Below, piece by piece: positions 11,121-19,263 of a stretch of 64,000 nt of DNA. The notes beneath the pieces are model-generated. The model saw only the letters and a program-made list of their open reading frames with translations. It had not been told where the DNA came from and made no database searches. This stretch comes from Pseudomonas frederiksbergensis (GTDB lineage Bacteria > Pseudomonadota > Gammaproteobacteria > Pseudomonadales > Pseudomonadaceae). A program made the translations under genes and the position numbers. Every line of letters begins with the position of its first letter. The first letter of the stretch is position 1. The DNA lies in the NCBI RefSeq assembly GCF_003732275.1, contig NZ_MOBM01000002.1, positions 62,001-126,000 on the forward strand, given 5' to 3'.

Positions 11121-12614
11121 ATGAAACCATCGCTAGTCTTGAGAATGGGCCAGCAGCTGACGATGACACCGCAGCTGCAACAGGCCATCCGCCTGCTCCA
11201 ATTGTCGACCCTGGACCTGCAACAGGAAATCCAGGAGGCCCTGGAGTCCAATCCGATGCTCGAACGCCAGGAAGAAGGCGACGACTTCGATAACGCCGAC
11301 CCCTTGGCCGATAGCGCCGAACAGAAACCCAACGCCGACATTCAGGAACCCTCCTACCAGGAAACCGCCCCAACGGTGGATAACCTCGAGGAAGGCGACT
11401 GGAATGAGCGCATTCCCAACGAATTGCCCGTCGACACGGCCTGGGAAGACGTCTACCAGACCAGCGCCAGCAGCCTGCCGAGCAACGATGACGACGAGTG
11501 GGATTTCACCACCCGCACATCGGTCGGTGAAAGCCTGCAAAGCCATTTGCTCTGGCAACTGAACCTGGCACCAATGTCCGACACCGATCGCCTGATCGCC
11601 GTGACCCTGATCGACTGCATCAACAATCAGGGCTACCTGGACGAAACCCTCGAGGAAATCCTCGAAGCGTTCGACCCGGAACTGGACATCGAACTGGACG
11701 AAATCGAAGCCGTCCTGCACCGCATCCAGCAATTCGAACCCGCGGGCATCGGCGCCCGCAATCTTGGTGAATGCCTGCTGCTGCAACTGCGCCAGCTGCC
11801 CGCCAAGACCCCTTGGCTGGCCGAAGCCAAGCGTCTGGTCACCGATTACATCGACCTGCTCGGCAGCCGCGACTATAGCCAGCTGATGCGCCGCATGAAG
11901 CTCAAGGAAGATGAACTGCGTCAGGTCATCGAATTGGTCCAGAGCCTCAACCCACGCCCGGGCTCACAGATCGAGTCCACCGAAGCCGAATACGTCGTTC
12001 CCGACGTGATCGTGCGCAAGGACAACGAGCGCTGGCTGGTGGAGCTGAATCAGGAATCGGTGCCACGCCTGCGGGTCAACGCCCAATACGCCGGTTTCGT
12101 GCGTCGTGCCGATACCAGCGCTGATAACACCTTCATGCGTAATCAGTTGCAGGAAGCCCGCTGGTTCATCAAGAGCCTGCAAAGCCGCAATGAAACCCTG
12201 ATGAAAGTCGCCACCCAGATCGTCGAGCATCAACGCGGCTTTCTTGAATACGGTGACGAAGCCATGAAGCCGTTGGTGTTGCATGACATCGCCGAAGCGG
12301 TGGGCATGCATGAATCGACGATTTCACGGGTGACCACACAAAAATTCATGCATACCCCACGGGGCATCTATGAACTGAAATACTTTTTTTCCAGCCACGT
12401 CAGCACCTCCGAAGGCGGTGAATGCTCGTCCACGGCGATCCGCGCGATCATCAAAAAACTGGTTGCCGCGGAAAATCAGAAAAAGCCGTTGAGTGACAGC
12501 AAGATCGCTGGTTTACTGGAGGCACAAGGCATTCAGGTAGCCCGTCGCACCGTCGCCAAGTACCGCGAATCCCTGGGGATCGCGCCTTCCAGCGAACGGA
12601 AGCGGTTGATGTAG
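11121..12614 (+). CDS. rpoN: RNA polymerase sigma-54 factor RpoN
   Basis: Alternative sigma factor that directs polymerase to -24/-12 promoters and needs AAA+ activators; controls nitrogen metabolism, motility and more in Pseudomonas. 497 residues. Region I is the glutamine/leucine-rich start [23 protein letters not shown]; an acidic region II follows (about 50-120); the C-terminal RpoN box [10 protein letters not shown] is at 474-483. Followed by hpf, ptsN, rapZ and ptsO in the conserved order. Confidence 0.98.
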   Translation: MKPSLVLRMGQQLTMTPQLQQAIRLLQLSTLDLQQEIQEALESNPMLERQEEGDDFDNADPLADSAEQKPNADIQEPSYQETAPTVDNLEEGDWNERIPNELPVDTAWEDVYQTSASSLPSNDDDEWDFTTRTSVGESLQSHLLWQLNLAPMSDTDRLIAVTLIDCINNQGYLDETLEEILEAFDPELDIELDEIEAVLHRIQQFEPAGIGARNLGECLLLQLRQLPAKTPWLAEAKRLVTDYIDLLGSRDYSQLMRRMKLKEDELRQVIELVQSLNPRPGSQIESTEAEYVVPDVIVRKDNERWLVELNQESVPRLRVNAQYAGFVRRADTSADNTFMRNQLQEARWFIKSLQSRNETLMKVATQIVEHQRGFLEYGDEAMKPLVLHDIAEAVGMHESTISRVTTQKFMHTPRGIYELKYFFSSHVSTSEGGECSSTAIRAIIKKLVAAENQKKPLSDSKIAGLLEAQGIQVARRTVAKYRESLGIAPSSERKRLM

Positions 12615-12641
12615 CCGCCGGGCTCGCCACAGCGTTCCAGT

Positions 12642-12666
12642 GGCAGGCATTTCTGCCTGCCGCTTT
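12642..12666 (+). terminator. rpoN-hpf intercistronic hairpin
   Basis: GGCAGGCA and TGCCTGCC form a perfect 8-bp stem with a 4-nt TTTC loop, followed by GCTTT. It may act as a weak terminator or RNA-stability element between rpoN and hpf. The T-run is short, so strong termination is not expected. Confidence 0.45.
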
Positions 12667-12693
12667 ATGCACTGGCAACGAAGGAGAAGCTGT

Positions 12694-13002
12694 ATGCAAG
12701 TCAACATCAGTGGACACCAACTGGAAGTGACCGAACCCCTGCGCACCTACATCGGCGAAAAACTCGACCGATTAGAGAGGCATTTCGACAAGATCACCAA
12801 TGTGCAAGTCACGATGAACGTCGAAAAACTGCTGCAGAAGATCGAAGCCACGCTGCATATTCCCGGCGGAGAAGTGGTCGCCAATGCCGAGCATACGGAC
12901 ATGTATGCCGCCATCGACCTGCTGACTGACAAGCTGGATCGCCAACTCAAAAAGCATAAGGAAAAGACCCAGAGCCTCCTTCAGGGCGCGACCGGTCGTT
13001 AA
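12694..13002 (+). CDS. hpf: Ribosome hibernation-promoting factor HPF
   Basis: Short-form HPF/RaiA protein that binds the 30S decoding region and promotes ribosome hibernation in stationary phase or starvation. 102 residues from MQVNISGHQLEVTEPL, preceded by a good ribosome site (AAGGAGAAGCTGT). The family pattern Y-x-K-L-D-R-L-E-R is present near residues 21-29, and DMYAAIDLLTDKLDRQLKKHK near the end. It lies between rpoN and ptsN as in most gammaproteobacteria. Confidence 0.95.
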   Translation: MQVNISGHQLEVTEPLRTYIGEKLDRLERHFDKITNVQVTMNVEKLLQKIEATLHIPGGEVVANAEHTDMYAAIDLLTDKLDRQLKKHKEKTQSLLQGATGR

Positions 13003-13014
13003 CACCCCCAATCC

Positions 13015-13479
13015 ATGATCCGACTAGAAACCATCCTGACCCCCGGCCGTTCCCAAGTGAACGCGCCGGGTGGCAGTAAAAAGAAAGCCCTCGAGCAAAT
13101 TGCCAACCTTATCCACCGCGAAGTACCGGATCTGGAAATGCAGGACGTCTTCGAGGCCCTGATTGCCCGTGAGAAACTCGGTTCTACCGGTTTCGGCAAC
13201 GGCATCGCCATCCCCCACTGCCGGCTCAAAGGCTGCACCTCGCCAATCAGTGCGCTGCTGCACCTGGAAGCCCCTATCGATTTCGACGCCATTGACGGCG
13301 CCCCGGTTGACCTGCTGTTCGTGCTGCTGGTCCCGGAAGCCGCCACCGATGCACACCTGGAATTGCTCCGCCAGATCGCCAGCATGCTTGATCGCAAGGA
13401 GGTGCGTGAAAAACTGCGCAGCGCCCCGAGCAACGAAGCGTTGTATCAGGTTGTCCTGGACGAGCAGAACGGTCACTAA
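13015..13479 (+). CDS. ptsN: PTS nitrogen-regulatory IIA component PtsN
   Basis: EIIA-Ntr, the terminal phosphoacceptor of the nitrogen PTS (PtsP-PtsO-PtsN), a regulatory rather than transport relay. 154 residues. The phosphorylated histidine is H68 in [12 protein letters not shown]. Followed 2 nt later by rapZ. No sugar-specific IIB/IIC genes are near, as expected for the Ntr branch. Confidence 0.96.
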   Translation: MIRLETILTPGRSQVNAPGGSKKKALEQIANLIHREVPDLEMQDVFEALIAREKLGSTGFGNGIAIPHCRLKGCTSPISALLHLEAPIDFDAIDGAPVDLLFVLLVPEAATDAHLELLRQIASMLDRKEVREKLRSAPSNEALYQVVLDEQNGH

Positions 13480-13481
13480 TC

Positions 13482-14339
13482 ATGCGCCTGATCATCGTCA
13501 GCGGCCGCTCCGGCTCAGGTAAAAGTACCGCCCTCGATGTGCTCGAGGACAACGGCTACTACTGTATCGACAACCTGCCTGCCGGCTTGCTGCCAGAACT
13601 GGCGGAACGCGCGCTGATTCACACCGAACTGGCACAACCGCTGGTGGCCGTGTCCATCGATGCGCGCAACCTGCCAAGCCACCTGTCACGGTTCCCCGAA
13701 TTGCTGGAAGAGGTCCGAAGCCGGCATATCCAGTGCGATGTGCTGTACCTGGACGCCGACGAAGAAACCTTGCTCAAACGCTTTTCGGAAACTCGCCGTC
13801 GTCACCCGCTGAGCAGCGCCAATCGCTCATTGGCGGAGGCGATACAGGACGAAACCAATCTGCTGGGGCCTATCGCCGATCTGGCCGACCTCAAGGTCAA
13901 CACCACCAATCTGAACCTGTATCAGCTACGCGATACCATCAAGCTGCGCCTGCTGAATCAGCCGGAGCCTGGCACTGCGTTCCTGGTGGAGTCTTTCGGG
14001 TTCAAGCGGGGCATGCCGGTGGACGCCGATCTGGTGTTCGACGTGCGTTGCCTGCCCAACCCCTACTGGAAACCGGAGCTACGGGCACAATCCGGGCTCG
14101 ATCAGCCGGTGGCCGAGTACCTGGCGGCACAGCCGGACGTCGAAGAGATGTTCCAGGACATTTCCTCCTACCTGGTCAAGTGGTTACCCCGCTTTGCCGC
14201 CAGCAACCGCGCCTATGTCACCATTGCCATTGGCTGCACCGGCGGGCATCACCGCTCTGTCTACCTGACCGAACGTCTGGGTCAGGCCCTGCAAAAAACC
14301 CTGAAGAACGTCCAGGTCCGCCACCGCGACCTCAGCTAA
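13482..14339 (+). CDS. rapZ: RNase adapter / nucleotide-binding protein RapZ
   Basis: P-loop protein that in enteric bacteria guides RNase E to a small RNA controlling glmS; in Pseudomonas the role is less defined. 285 residues. Walker A GRSGSGKS at 8-15, Walker B region [11 protein letters not shown], and the conserved C-terminal stretch [20 protein letters not shown] that forms the RNA-binding domain. Sits between ptsN and ptsO. Confidence 0.96.
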   Translation: MRLIIVSGRSGSGKSTALDVLEDNGYYCIDNLPAGLLPELAERALIHTELAQPLVAVSIDARNLPSHLSRFPELLEEVRSRHIQCDVLYLDADEETLLKRFSETRRRHPLSSANRSLAEAIQDETNLLGPIADLADLKVNTTNLNLYQLRDTIKLRLLNQPEPGTAFLVESFGFKRGMPVDADLVFDVRCLPNPYWKPELRAQSGLDQPVAEYLAAQPDVEEMFQDISSYLVKWLPRFAASNRAYVTIAIGCTGGHHRSVYLTERLGQALQKTLKNVQVRHRDLS

Positions 14340-14354
14340 AGGATTCACATCGCG

Positions 14355-14630
14355 ATGCCTGCTCTGGAAATCGAAATCATCAACAAGCTGGGCCTGCATG
14401 CCCGCGCATCTGCAAAATTCGTTGGCGTCGCCGGTGAGTTCAAGGATTGCACGATCAGGGTAGGACGCACTCCGGAATCCACGGTCGATGGCAAAAGCAT
14501 CATGGCCATGATGATGCTCGCTGCAGGCAAGGGCACCAAAATCTATATCAGTACCGAAGGCGAAGACGAGCAAAGAGCGCTGGATGCGCTGACAGACTTG
14601 ATCAACCGTTACTTCGACGAAGGCGAATAA
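14355..14630 (+). CDS. ptsO: HPr-like phosphocarrier NPr (PtsO)
   Basis: Phosphocarrier of the nitrogen PTS, passing phosphate from PtsP to PtsN. 91 residues. The active histidine is H15 in NKLGLHARASAKF, and the second HPr motif is DGKSIMAMMMLAAGKG (about 45-60). Last gene of the rpoN block; followed by a type-3 REP pair. Confidence 0.96.
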   Translation: MPALEIEIINKLGLHARASAKFVGVAGEFKDCTIRVGRTPESTVDGKSIMAMMMLAAGKGTKIYISTEGEDEQRALDALTDLINRYFDEGE

Positions 14631-14643
14631 ACAGCGCGGGCTC

Positions 14644-14780
14644 TTGTGGCGAGGGAGCTTGCTCCCGCTGGGCTGCGAAGCGGCCCCAAAAACTGCCACC
14701 GTTGTACGCCAAACATAACCGCATTCGCTGATTTTACGACTGCTCCGCAGCCGAGCGGGAGCAAGCTCCCTCGCCACAAA
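14644..14780. repeat. REP pair, family 3
   Basis: Two inverted copies of a palindromic repeat, TGTGGCGAGGGAGCTTGCTC at the left and its complement at the right, about 137 bp overall, in the gap between ptsO and the ZIP gene. The same family occurs at 52349-52480. Such paired REPs (REPINs) are common in fluorescent pseudomonads and depend on a RAYT transposase encoded elsewhere. Confidence 0.85.
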
Positions 14781-14808
14781 AGTAGCTCCTCACCAAGCCT
14801 GCATATCC

Positions 14809-15702
14809 TCAAGCAAGCGCCGTATCCATCACCATCATCAGACAAAACCCGATCAGCAGCCCAAGGCTGGCCAGTTTGTCGTGACCATGGCGGCGCGATT
14901 CGGGGATGACTTCGTGAGTCACCACCAGCAGCATCGCACCGGCCGCCAGTGCCAGCCCCAAAGGCAACAGCAGTTCGGCCAGGCTCACCAGCCAGGCGCA
15001 CAACAATGCGAAGACCGGCTCGACCAACCCTGACGCAGCACCGATCAGGAACGCCTTGCCCCGCGACATCCCTGCTCCGGCCAACACCAACGCAATCACC
15101 AGCCCTTCCGGCACATCTTGCAAAGCTATGCCCATGGCCAGGCTGTCGGCGTCAGGCATGCCACCGCCGGCCGAGACGCCGACCGCCATGCCTTCGGGGA
15201 TGTTGTGGGCGATGATGGCAAACACAAACAACCAGATCCGCGGTGGAATCACTGGTCGCACCAACGTTCCCACGAGCCTTTCAGGCGTAGCGCCAGACAC
15301 CTTGCGATCCACCAGAAACAACCCGAATGCGCCCAGCATGATGCCGAAGCTGATCAGGCCGCTGGCCGCCCAAGGCGTCAGCCCGAGGTTTTCGGCCGCG
15401 GCAATGCCCGGCACGATCAGCGAAAACGCCGTCGCCGCGAGCATCACTCCGGCCCCAAAACCCAGCAGCGTATCGCTGACTGCCTGGGGCATCTGCCGAA
15501 TCACCAGCACCGGCACCGCGCCCAAAGCCGTGCCCAAGGCGCAAATCGCCCCGCCTTGCAGGGCACGCTGCAGTTTCGGTTCGAGGTCCAGCCAGCTCAG
15601 CCCTTGGGCAGCCAATAACGTCATGCCCGCCAGCAATAACAGCGATCCGAGTGCGTAACGAAACATCCGTCCACTTCCGACCGCCAGTGTTTCAGTGCCC
15701 AT
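14809..15702 (-). CDS. ZIP-family metal transporter
   Basis: Predicted inner-membrane divalent metal (zinc) transporter of the ZIP/GufA type. 297 residues with about eight hydrophobic helices. The metal-binding helix motifs are present: HNIPEGMAVGVSAGG in the fourth helix and ALQDVPEGLVIAL in the fifth, and HEVIPESRRHGHD near the end. The long hydrophilic loop between helices 3 and 4 holds few histidines. Not in an obvious operon; it lies downstream of sodA on the same strand, separated by a 272-bp structured repeat. Confidence 0.85.
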   Translation of the reverse strand: MGTETLAVGSGRMFRYALGSLLLLAGMTLLAAQGLSWLDLEPKLQRALQGGAICALGTALGAVPVLVIRQMPQAVSDTLLGFGAGVMLAATAFSLIVPGIAAAENLGLTPWAASGLISFGIMLGAFGLFLVDRKVSGATPERLVGTLVRPVIPPRIWLFVFAIIAHNIPEGMAVGVSAGGGMPDADSLAMGIALQDVPEGLVIALVLAGAGMSRGKAFLIGAASGLVEPVFALLCAWLVSLAELLLPLGLALAAGAMLLVVTHEVIPESRRHGHDKLASLGLLIGFCLMMVMDTALA

Positions 15703-15730
15703 AGTCAGCCCTGGATTGTTTTATAGAGAC

Positions 15731-16002
15731 TTAGGGGGCGTTCTCAACTAGTTCCCCCTCCGCGTTGTCGCCTTAAAGCGGGCCAGGCAAGGCGCAGGCC
15801 GCTGGGAATGGTTGTTCCCTTTCCAAGGCCTGCAACGCAGCCCGGCCCGCTTTAAGGCACAACCCGAAGGGCCGGGCCTGCTGTTGTGCAGGGCTGCGTT
15901 GCTCGAAGCTTATTTGGAATGACCAAACCACGCTTCTCGCGCCTTGCCCTGCACAACAGCAGACCCGGCGCGGAGGGGAAACTAGTTGAGAACGCCCCCT
16001 AA
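15731..16002. mobile_element. Structured inverted-repeat element A (MITE-like)
   Basis: Fills most of the 296-nt gap between the ZIP gene and sodA. Terminal inverted repeats of 23 bp: 15731-15753 (TTAGGGGGCGTTCTCAACTA...) and the complement at 15980-16002, which overlaps the sodA stop codon. Inside are two opposite hairpin units, each built as variable arm - GGCAAGGCGC - variable inner arm - loop - inner arm - GCAACGCAGCC - variable arm, joined by CAACCCGAAGGG. No coding capacity. The same motif layout, with different arm sequences, is found in elements at 18451-18624 and 29861-30130. Confidence 0.7.
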
Positions 16003-16610
16003 ACCAGCGCAGCCTGATAACGCGCGGCGACTTCGGACCAATTGATCACGTTGTAGAACGCATTGATGTATTCCGGACGGCGGTTCTGATAGCGCAGGTA
16101 ATAAGCGTGTTCCCAGACGTCCAGGCCGAGAATCGGCGTATTGCCGTTCATCAATGGGCTGTCCTGGTTGCCGCTGCTTTCAACGATCAAGGTCTTTTGC
16201 GGCGTCACGGTCAACCAGGCCCAACCGCTGCCAAAACGGGTCAACGCAGCTTTGGTGAAAGCCTCCTTGAAGCTGTCGAGGCCACCCAGTTGCTCGTCGA
16301 TCGCCTTGGCCAGCGCGCCTTCAGGCTGCCCACCGCCGTTGGGTGCCATGACTTCCCAGAACAACGAATGGTTGGCATGCCCACCGCCCTGATTGATCAC
16401 CGCCGCACGAAGGTTTTCCGGCAATTGCTGGACAGCCGCCACCAGTTTTTCCACCGGCCATTCAGCAAACTCAGTGCCTTCGACTGCAGCGTTGAGGTTG
16501 TTGATGTAGGTCTGGTGGTGTTTGGTGTAGTGGATTTCCATGGTCTGCGCATCGATGTGCGGTTCCAGGGCGTCGTAGGCGTACGGCAAGGCCGGCAGGG
16601 TAAAAGCCAT
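15999..16610 (-). CDS. sodA: Manganese superoxide dismutase SodA
   Basis: Dismutates superoxide using Mn. 203 residues from [20 protein letters not shown]. Metal ligands: H27, H81 (in [11 protein letters not shown]), and the Asp and His of LDVWEHAYY. The Mn type is inferred from [26 protein letters not shown] and from its place in fagA-fumC-orfX-sodA, where Pseudomonas keeps its Mn enzyme for iron-poor conditions. An alternative start 5 codons upstream overlaps orfX; the chosen ATG is 1 nt after the orfX stop. Its stop codon lies inside the terminal repeat of element A. Confidence 0.93.
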   Translation of the reverse strand: MAFTLPALPYAYDALEPHIDAQTMEIHYTKHHQTYINNLNAAVEGTEFAEWPVEKLVAAVQQLPENLRAAVINQGGGHANHSLFWEVMAPNGGGQPEGALAKAIDEQLGGLDSFKEAFTKAALTRFGSGWAWLTVTPQKTLIVESSGNQDSPLMNGNTPILGLDVWEHAYYLRYQNRRPEYINAFYNVINWSEVAARYQAALV

Positions 16611-16611
16611 T

Positions 16612-17052
16612 TCAATGAACTCCATGTTGTAGGGGCGCAGGCTGATGCGAGGTCGAAGCGGTGTCGGTGTGCAACAAACGATGGGTGCGCGGATACTCGC
16701 CGTGATCGCTGATGAAATTCAGCAACTCGACATAGGTTTTGCTGCTCTGGCGCAGCGCGGCTTCACGCAAGGCCGGCGCCAGTCGCGGGTTCTGCATGGT
16801 CTGCAACAGTCGTTGATGGATCGCGCACAAATACTCGGCGCTCTCCTCCGGCTGGTTCAGACGCAAGTGCAGGTCTGCCAGGTTGTGGTGGGAAATCACG
16901 CAGGCCGCCACCGCTTCGTCGGCATCCGCCCAGCGCTCGAACAACACCTGGGCCAGGGCCAATGCCTGCAAATAAGCCTCGCGGGCATCGACCAGCTCGC
17001 CCAGCATGAAACAGCGATTTGCTCTTTCGATCGTGCGTTTCCAGTGCTCCAT
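16612..17052 (-). CDS. OrfX, conserved protein between fumC and sodA
   Basis: 146-residue soluble, helix-rich protein with TPR-like content ([25 protein letters not shown], then [21 protein letters not shown]). Position identifies it as the orfX of the Pseudomonas fagA-fumC-orfX-sodA operon; its function is not established. It sits 28 nt after fumC and 1 nt before sodA, so it is probably co-transcribed under iron limitation. Confidence 0.85.
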   Translation of the reverse strand: MEHWKRTIERANRCFMLGELVDAREAYLQALALAQVLFERWADADEAVAACVISHHNLADLHLRLNQPEESAEYLCAIHQRLLQTMQNPRLAPALREAALRQSSKTYVELLNFISDHGEYPRTHRLLHTDTASTSHQPAPLQHGVH

Positions 17053-17079
17053 GGTGAGCCTCCAAAGCGGTAGCAGTGA

Positions 17080-18462
17080 TTACACGCCGCCGGCGGTGAG
17101 CTTCTCTGGGTTGAGCAATTCTTCCAGTTGGCTGCGCGTCAGGTCGGTGTGCTCCAGGGCGACATCGATCACCGGCCGGCCCTGCTGATAAGCCTTCTTG
17201 GCAATTTCAGCGGCTTTTTGGTAACCAATGATCGGGTTGAGTGCAGTGACCAGAATCGGATTGCGCGACAGCGCTTCCTTGAGCCGGGCCTCGTTGACCT
17301 TGAAGCTGGCGATAGCCTTGTCGCCCAGCAGACGGCTGGCGTTGGCCAGCAACTCGATACTGCTCAGCAGGTTCTGGGCGATGATCGGCAGCATGACGTT
17401 CAGCTCGAAATTGCCCGACTGGCCGGCGACGGTGATCACCGTGTCGTTGCCAATCACCTGAGCGGCGACCATCGCGGTGGCTTCCGGGATCACCGGATTG
17501 ACCTTGCCGGGCATGATCGACGAGCCTGGCTGCAAGGCTTCGAGTTCGATTTCACCGAGCCCCGCCAATGGGCCGGAATTCATCCAGCGCAGGTCATTGG
17601 CGATTTTCATCAAGGAAACTGCTGTGGCCTTGAGCTGCCCTGAAACGCTGACCGTCGTGTCCTGCGAGCCGATCAGCGCAAAGAGGTCCTTGCCCGGCGT
17701 GAACTGCACCTGGGTCAGTTGGCTGAGTTGTTGGCTGAAACGCGCGGCAAATTCCGGATGGGCATTGATCCCGGTGCCCACCGCCGTGCCGCCCTGGGCC
17801 AGGGACTGCAGGCTTGGCAGCAGATCCTGCAAGTGACCGATATTGGCCTTGAGCTGTTGCGCCCAACCATTGAGCACCTGACTCATGCGCACGGGCATGG
17901 CGTCCATCAAATGGGTGCGCCCGGTTTTGACGAACGGATGAACCTGCTTGGCCTTGTGCTCTATCACCCGCACCAGATGCACCAGCGCCGGCAGCAACTG
18001 CTCATGCAAGCTCAACGCGGCGCTGACATGGATGGTGGTCGGGATGATGTCGTTGCTGCTTTGGCCGCAATTGACGTGATCGTTGGGATTCACCGGCTCG
18101 CCCAACAAGCGGCTGGCCAGGGTGGCGATCACTTCGTTGGCGTTCATGTTGGAACTGGTGCCGGAACCGGTCTGGAAGATATCCACCGGGAAGTGCTGCA
18201 TGAAATCGCCCTCAAGCAGGCCTTGAGCCGCATCGACGATCGCCTTGCCCTGGGATTCGCTGATCTGCTTGAGCTCGACGTTGGCTCGGGCGGCCGCAGC
18301 CTTGGCCAGAATCAGCGCCCGGATGAACTGCACGGGCATCGGTTTGCCGCTGATCGGGAAGTTATCCACTGCGCGCTGGGTTTGCGCGCCATACAAAGCG
18401 TCAATCGGGACCTGCAATTCGCCCATGCTGTCGCGTTCGATACGTGTGTAAGGGTCTGCCAT
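17080..18462 (-). CDS. fumC: Class II fumarate hydratase FumC
   Basis: Iron-independent fumarase that interconverts fumarate and malate in the TCA cycle; made when iron is short so that the [4Fe-4S] class I enzymes can be bypassed. 460 residues. Family signature GSSIMPGKVNP in the middle; HVNCGQSSNDIIPT and TGRTHLMDAMP are the other substrate-binding segments. The start codon, its upstream AGGA ribosome site and the first four codons (M-A-D-P) lie inside the terminal inverted repeat of the element at 18451-18624. Part of the fagA operon. Confidence 0.96.
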   Translation of the reverse strand: MADPYTRIERDSMGELQVPIDALYGAQTQRAVDNFPISGKPMPVQFIRALILAKAAAARANVELKQISESQGKAIVDAAQGLLEGDFMQHFPVDIFQTGSGTSSNMNANEVIATLASRLLGEPVNPNDHVNCGQSSNDIIPTTIHVSAALSLHEQLLPALVHLVRVIEHKAKQVHPFVKTGRTHLMDAMPVRMSQVLNGWAQQLKANIGHLQDLLPSLQSLAQGGTAVGTGINAHPEFAARFSQQLSQLTQVQFTPGKDLFALIGSQDTTVSVSGQLKATAVSLMKIANDLRWMNSGPLAGLGEIELEALQPGSSIMPGKVNPVIPEATAMVAAQVIGNDTVITVAGQSGNFELNVMLPIIAQNLLSSIELLANASRLLGDKAIASFKVNEARLKEALSRNPILVTALNPIIGYQKAAEIAKKAYQQGRPVIDVALEHTDLTRSQLEELLNPEKLTAGGV

Positions 18463-18624
18463 CAGTTATTTCCTATGTCGCGTTGTGTATGAAAGCGGGC
18501 CAGGCAAGGCGCAGTCCGCTGGTAATGGTTTTTCCCTTGCCAAGGACTGCAACGCAGTCTGGCCCGCTTTCAGACACAACCCGAAGGGCCGGCGCGGCAT
18601 AGGAAATAACTGATGGCAGACCCT
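18451..18624. mobile_element. Structured inverted-repeat element B between fagA and fumC
   Basis: A 174-bp element with perfect 27-bp terminal inverted repeats (18451-18477 and 18598-18624, starting AGGGTCTGCCATCAGTTATT). It has a single hairpin unit: arm, AGGCAAGGCGC, inner arm AGTCC, loop, GGACT, GCAACGCAG, outer arm, then CAACCCGAAGGG. This matches one half of the elements at 15731 and 29861. One terminal repeat overlaps the last bases of fagA, the other covers the fumC ribosome site and its first four codons, so the element sits inside an operon without an extra gap. Confidence 0.7.
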
Positions 18625-19018
18625 ATTCATCAGGAGATCCTTGCACCAGTTCTATGAGAGGAATCGAAGGTTGCAACTCGCAGGTCCCCAGTTGCCAGGC
18701 ATAGCTTTGCCAGCGCTTAAGGCGGCAGCCGCACAGCGATTGACGTTCGAGATCGCGCAACGGCCGCCAAGCCTGGTCGAGACACAGGCTGCGCCAGTGC
18801 CAGGGCAGCGCGACATCGACGGCGGTGTCGAGTAGCAAACGGAAAGAGGTTTCGGCGATGGTCCAGGGAGAGGTGGCCGTGCAACAGGCCAGATACCGGC
18901 CTTCGGCCAGGTAGTGCTCGATCAGGCGCGGTTCGTCAGGATCCATGGCGCAACGGATCTGGCGACTCATCCAGCGCCAGCTTTCGAGGTAAGGCTGCTC
19001 GTGCAAGGCAGAACTCAT
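18623..19018 (-). CDS. fagA: Fur-associated protein FagA
   Basis: 131-residue conserved Pseudomonas protein of unknown function, first gene of the iron-responsive fagA-fumC-orfX-sodA operon. Rich in Trp and Arg; it has several cysteines (C23 area, CCTAT, CGC). No signal peptide or membrane helix seen. It is identified by sequence character and by strict synteny. The promoter region just upstream contains overlapping -35/-10 boxes and a Fur-like GATAAT array. Confidence 0.85.
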   Translation of the reverse strand: MSSALHEQPYLESWRWMSRQIRCAMDPDEPRLIEHYLAEGRYLACCTATSPWTIAETSFRLLLDTAVDVALPWHWRSLCLDQAWRPLRDLERQSLCGCRLKRWQSYAWQLGTCELQPSIPLIELVQGSPDE

Positions 19019-19046
19019 GATCCGGGCTCATTCGGTAATGAGATTT

Positions 19047-19075
19047 ATTATTAGATGATAATGAGAACCAAACAA
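19047..19075 (-). promoter_or_regulatory. fagA promoter with Fur-box-like sequence
   Basis: On the minus strand, -35 TTGTTT (19070-19075) and -10 AATAAT (19047-19052) are 17 nt apart, ending about 30 nt before the fagA ATG. Between and over them the plus strand reads TTAGAT-GATAAT-GAGAAC (19051-19068), a three-hexamer array like the Fur consensus of repeated GATAAT. A repressor there would block both promoter elements. Fur control of this operon is known in P. aeruginosa. Confidence 0.65.
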
Positions 19076-19098
19076 GACATCCAACACAAACCGATCAT

Positions 19099-19189
19099 TG
19101 TGGGAGCGAGCCCGCTCGCGATGGCGGCCTGATATTCAAAATTGATGTCGGCTGATACACCGCCTTTGCGAGCAGGCTCGCTCCCACAA
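19099..19189. repeat. REP pair, family 1
   Basis: TGTGGGAGCGAGCCCGCTCG and its inverted partner GCGAGCAGGCTCGCTCCCAC separated by about 45 bp, in the intergenic region between pmbA and the fagA promoter. Same family as the pairs at 36481, 38488, 39603 and 53424. Confidence 0.85.
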
Positions 19190-19209
19190 GGGACGGTGCA
19201 TGGCCCAAT

Positions 19210-19247
19210 AAAAAAGCGCGCCACCCAATTGGGTGGAGCGCTTTTTT
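19210..19247. terminator. Bidirectional intrinsic terminator
   Basis: AAAAAAGCGC ... CCACCC AATT GGGTGG ... GCGC TTTTTT: a strong symmetrical stem flanked by A6 and T6, so it can work on both strands. It lies 17 nt after the pmbA stop (minus strand), which it probably ends. Confidence 0.85.
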
Positions 19248-19263
19248 GTGCAGCAGCCGGAGG

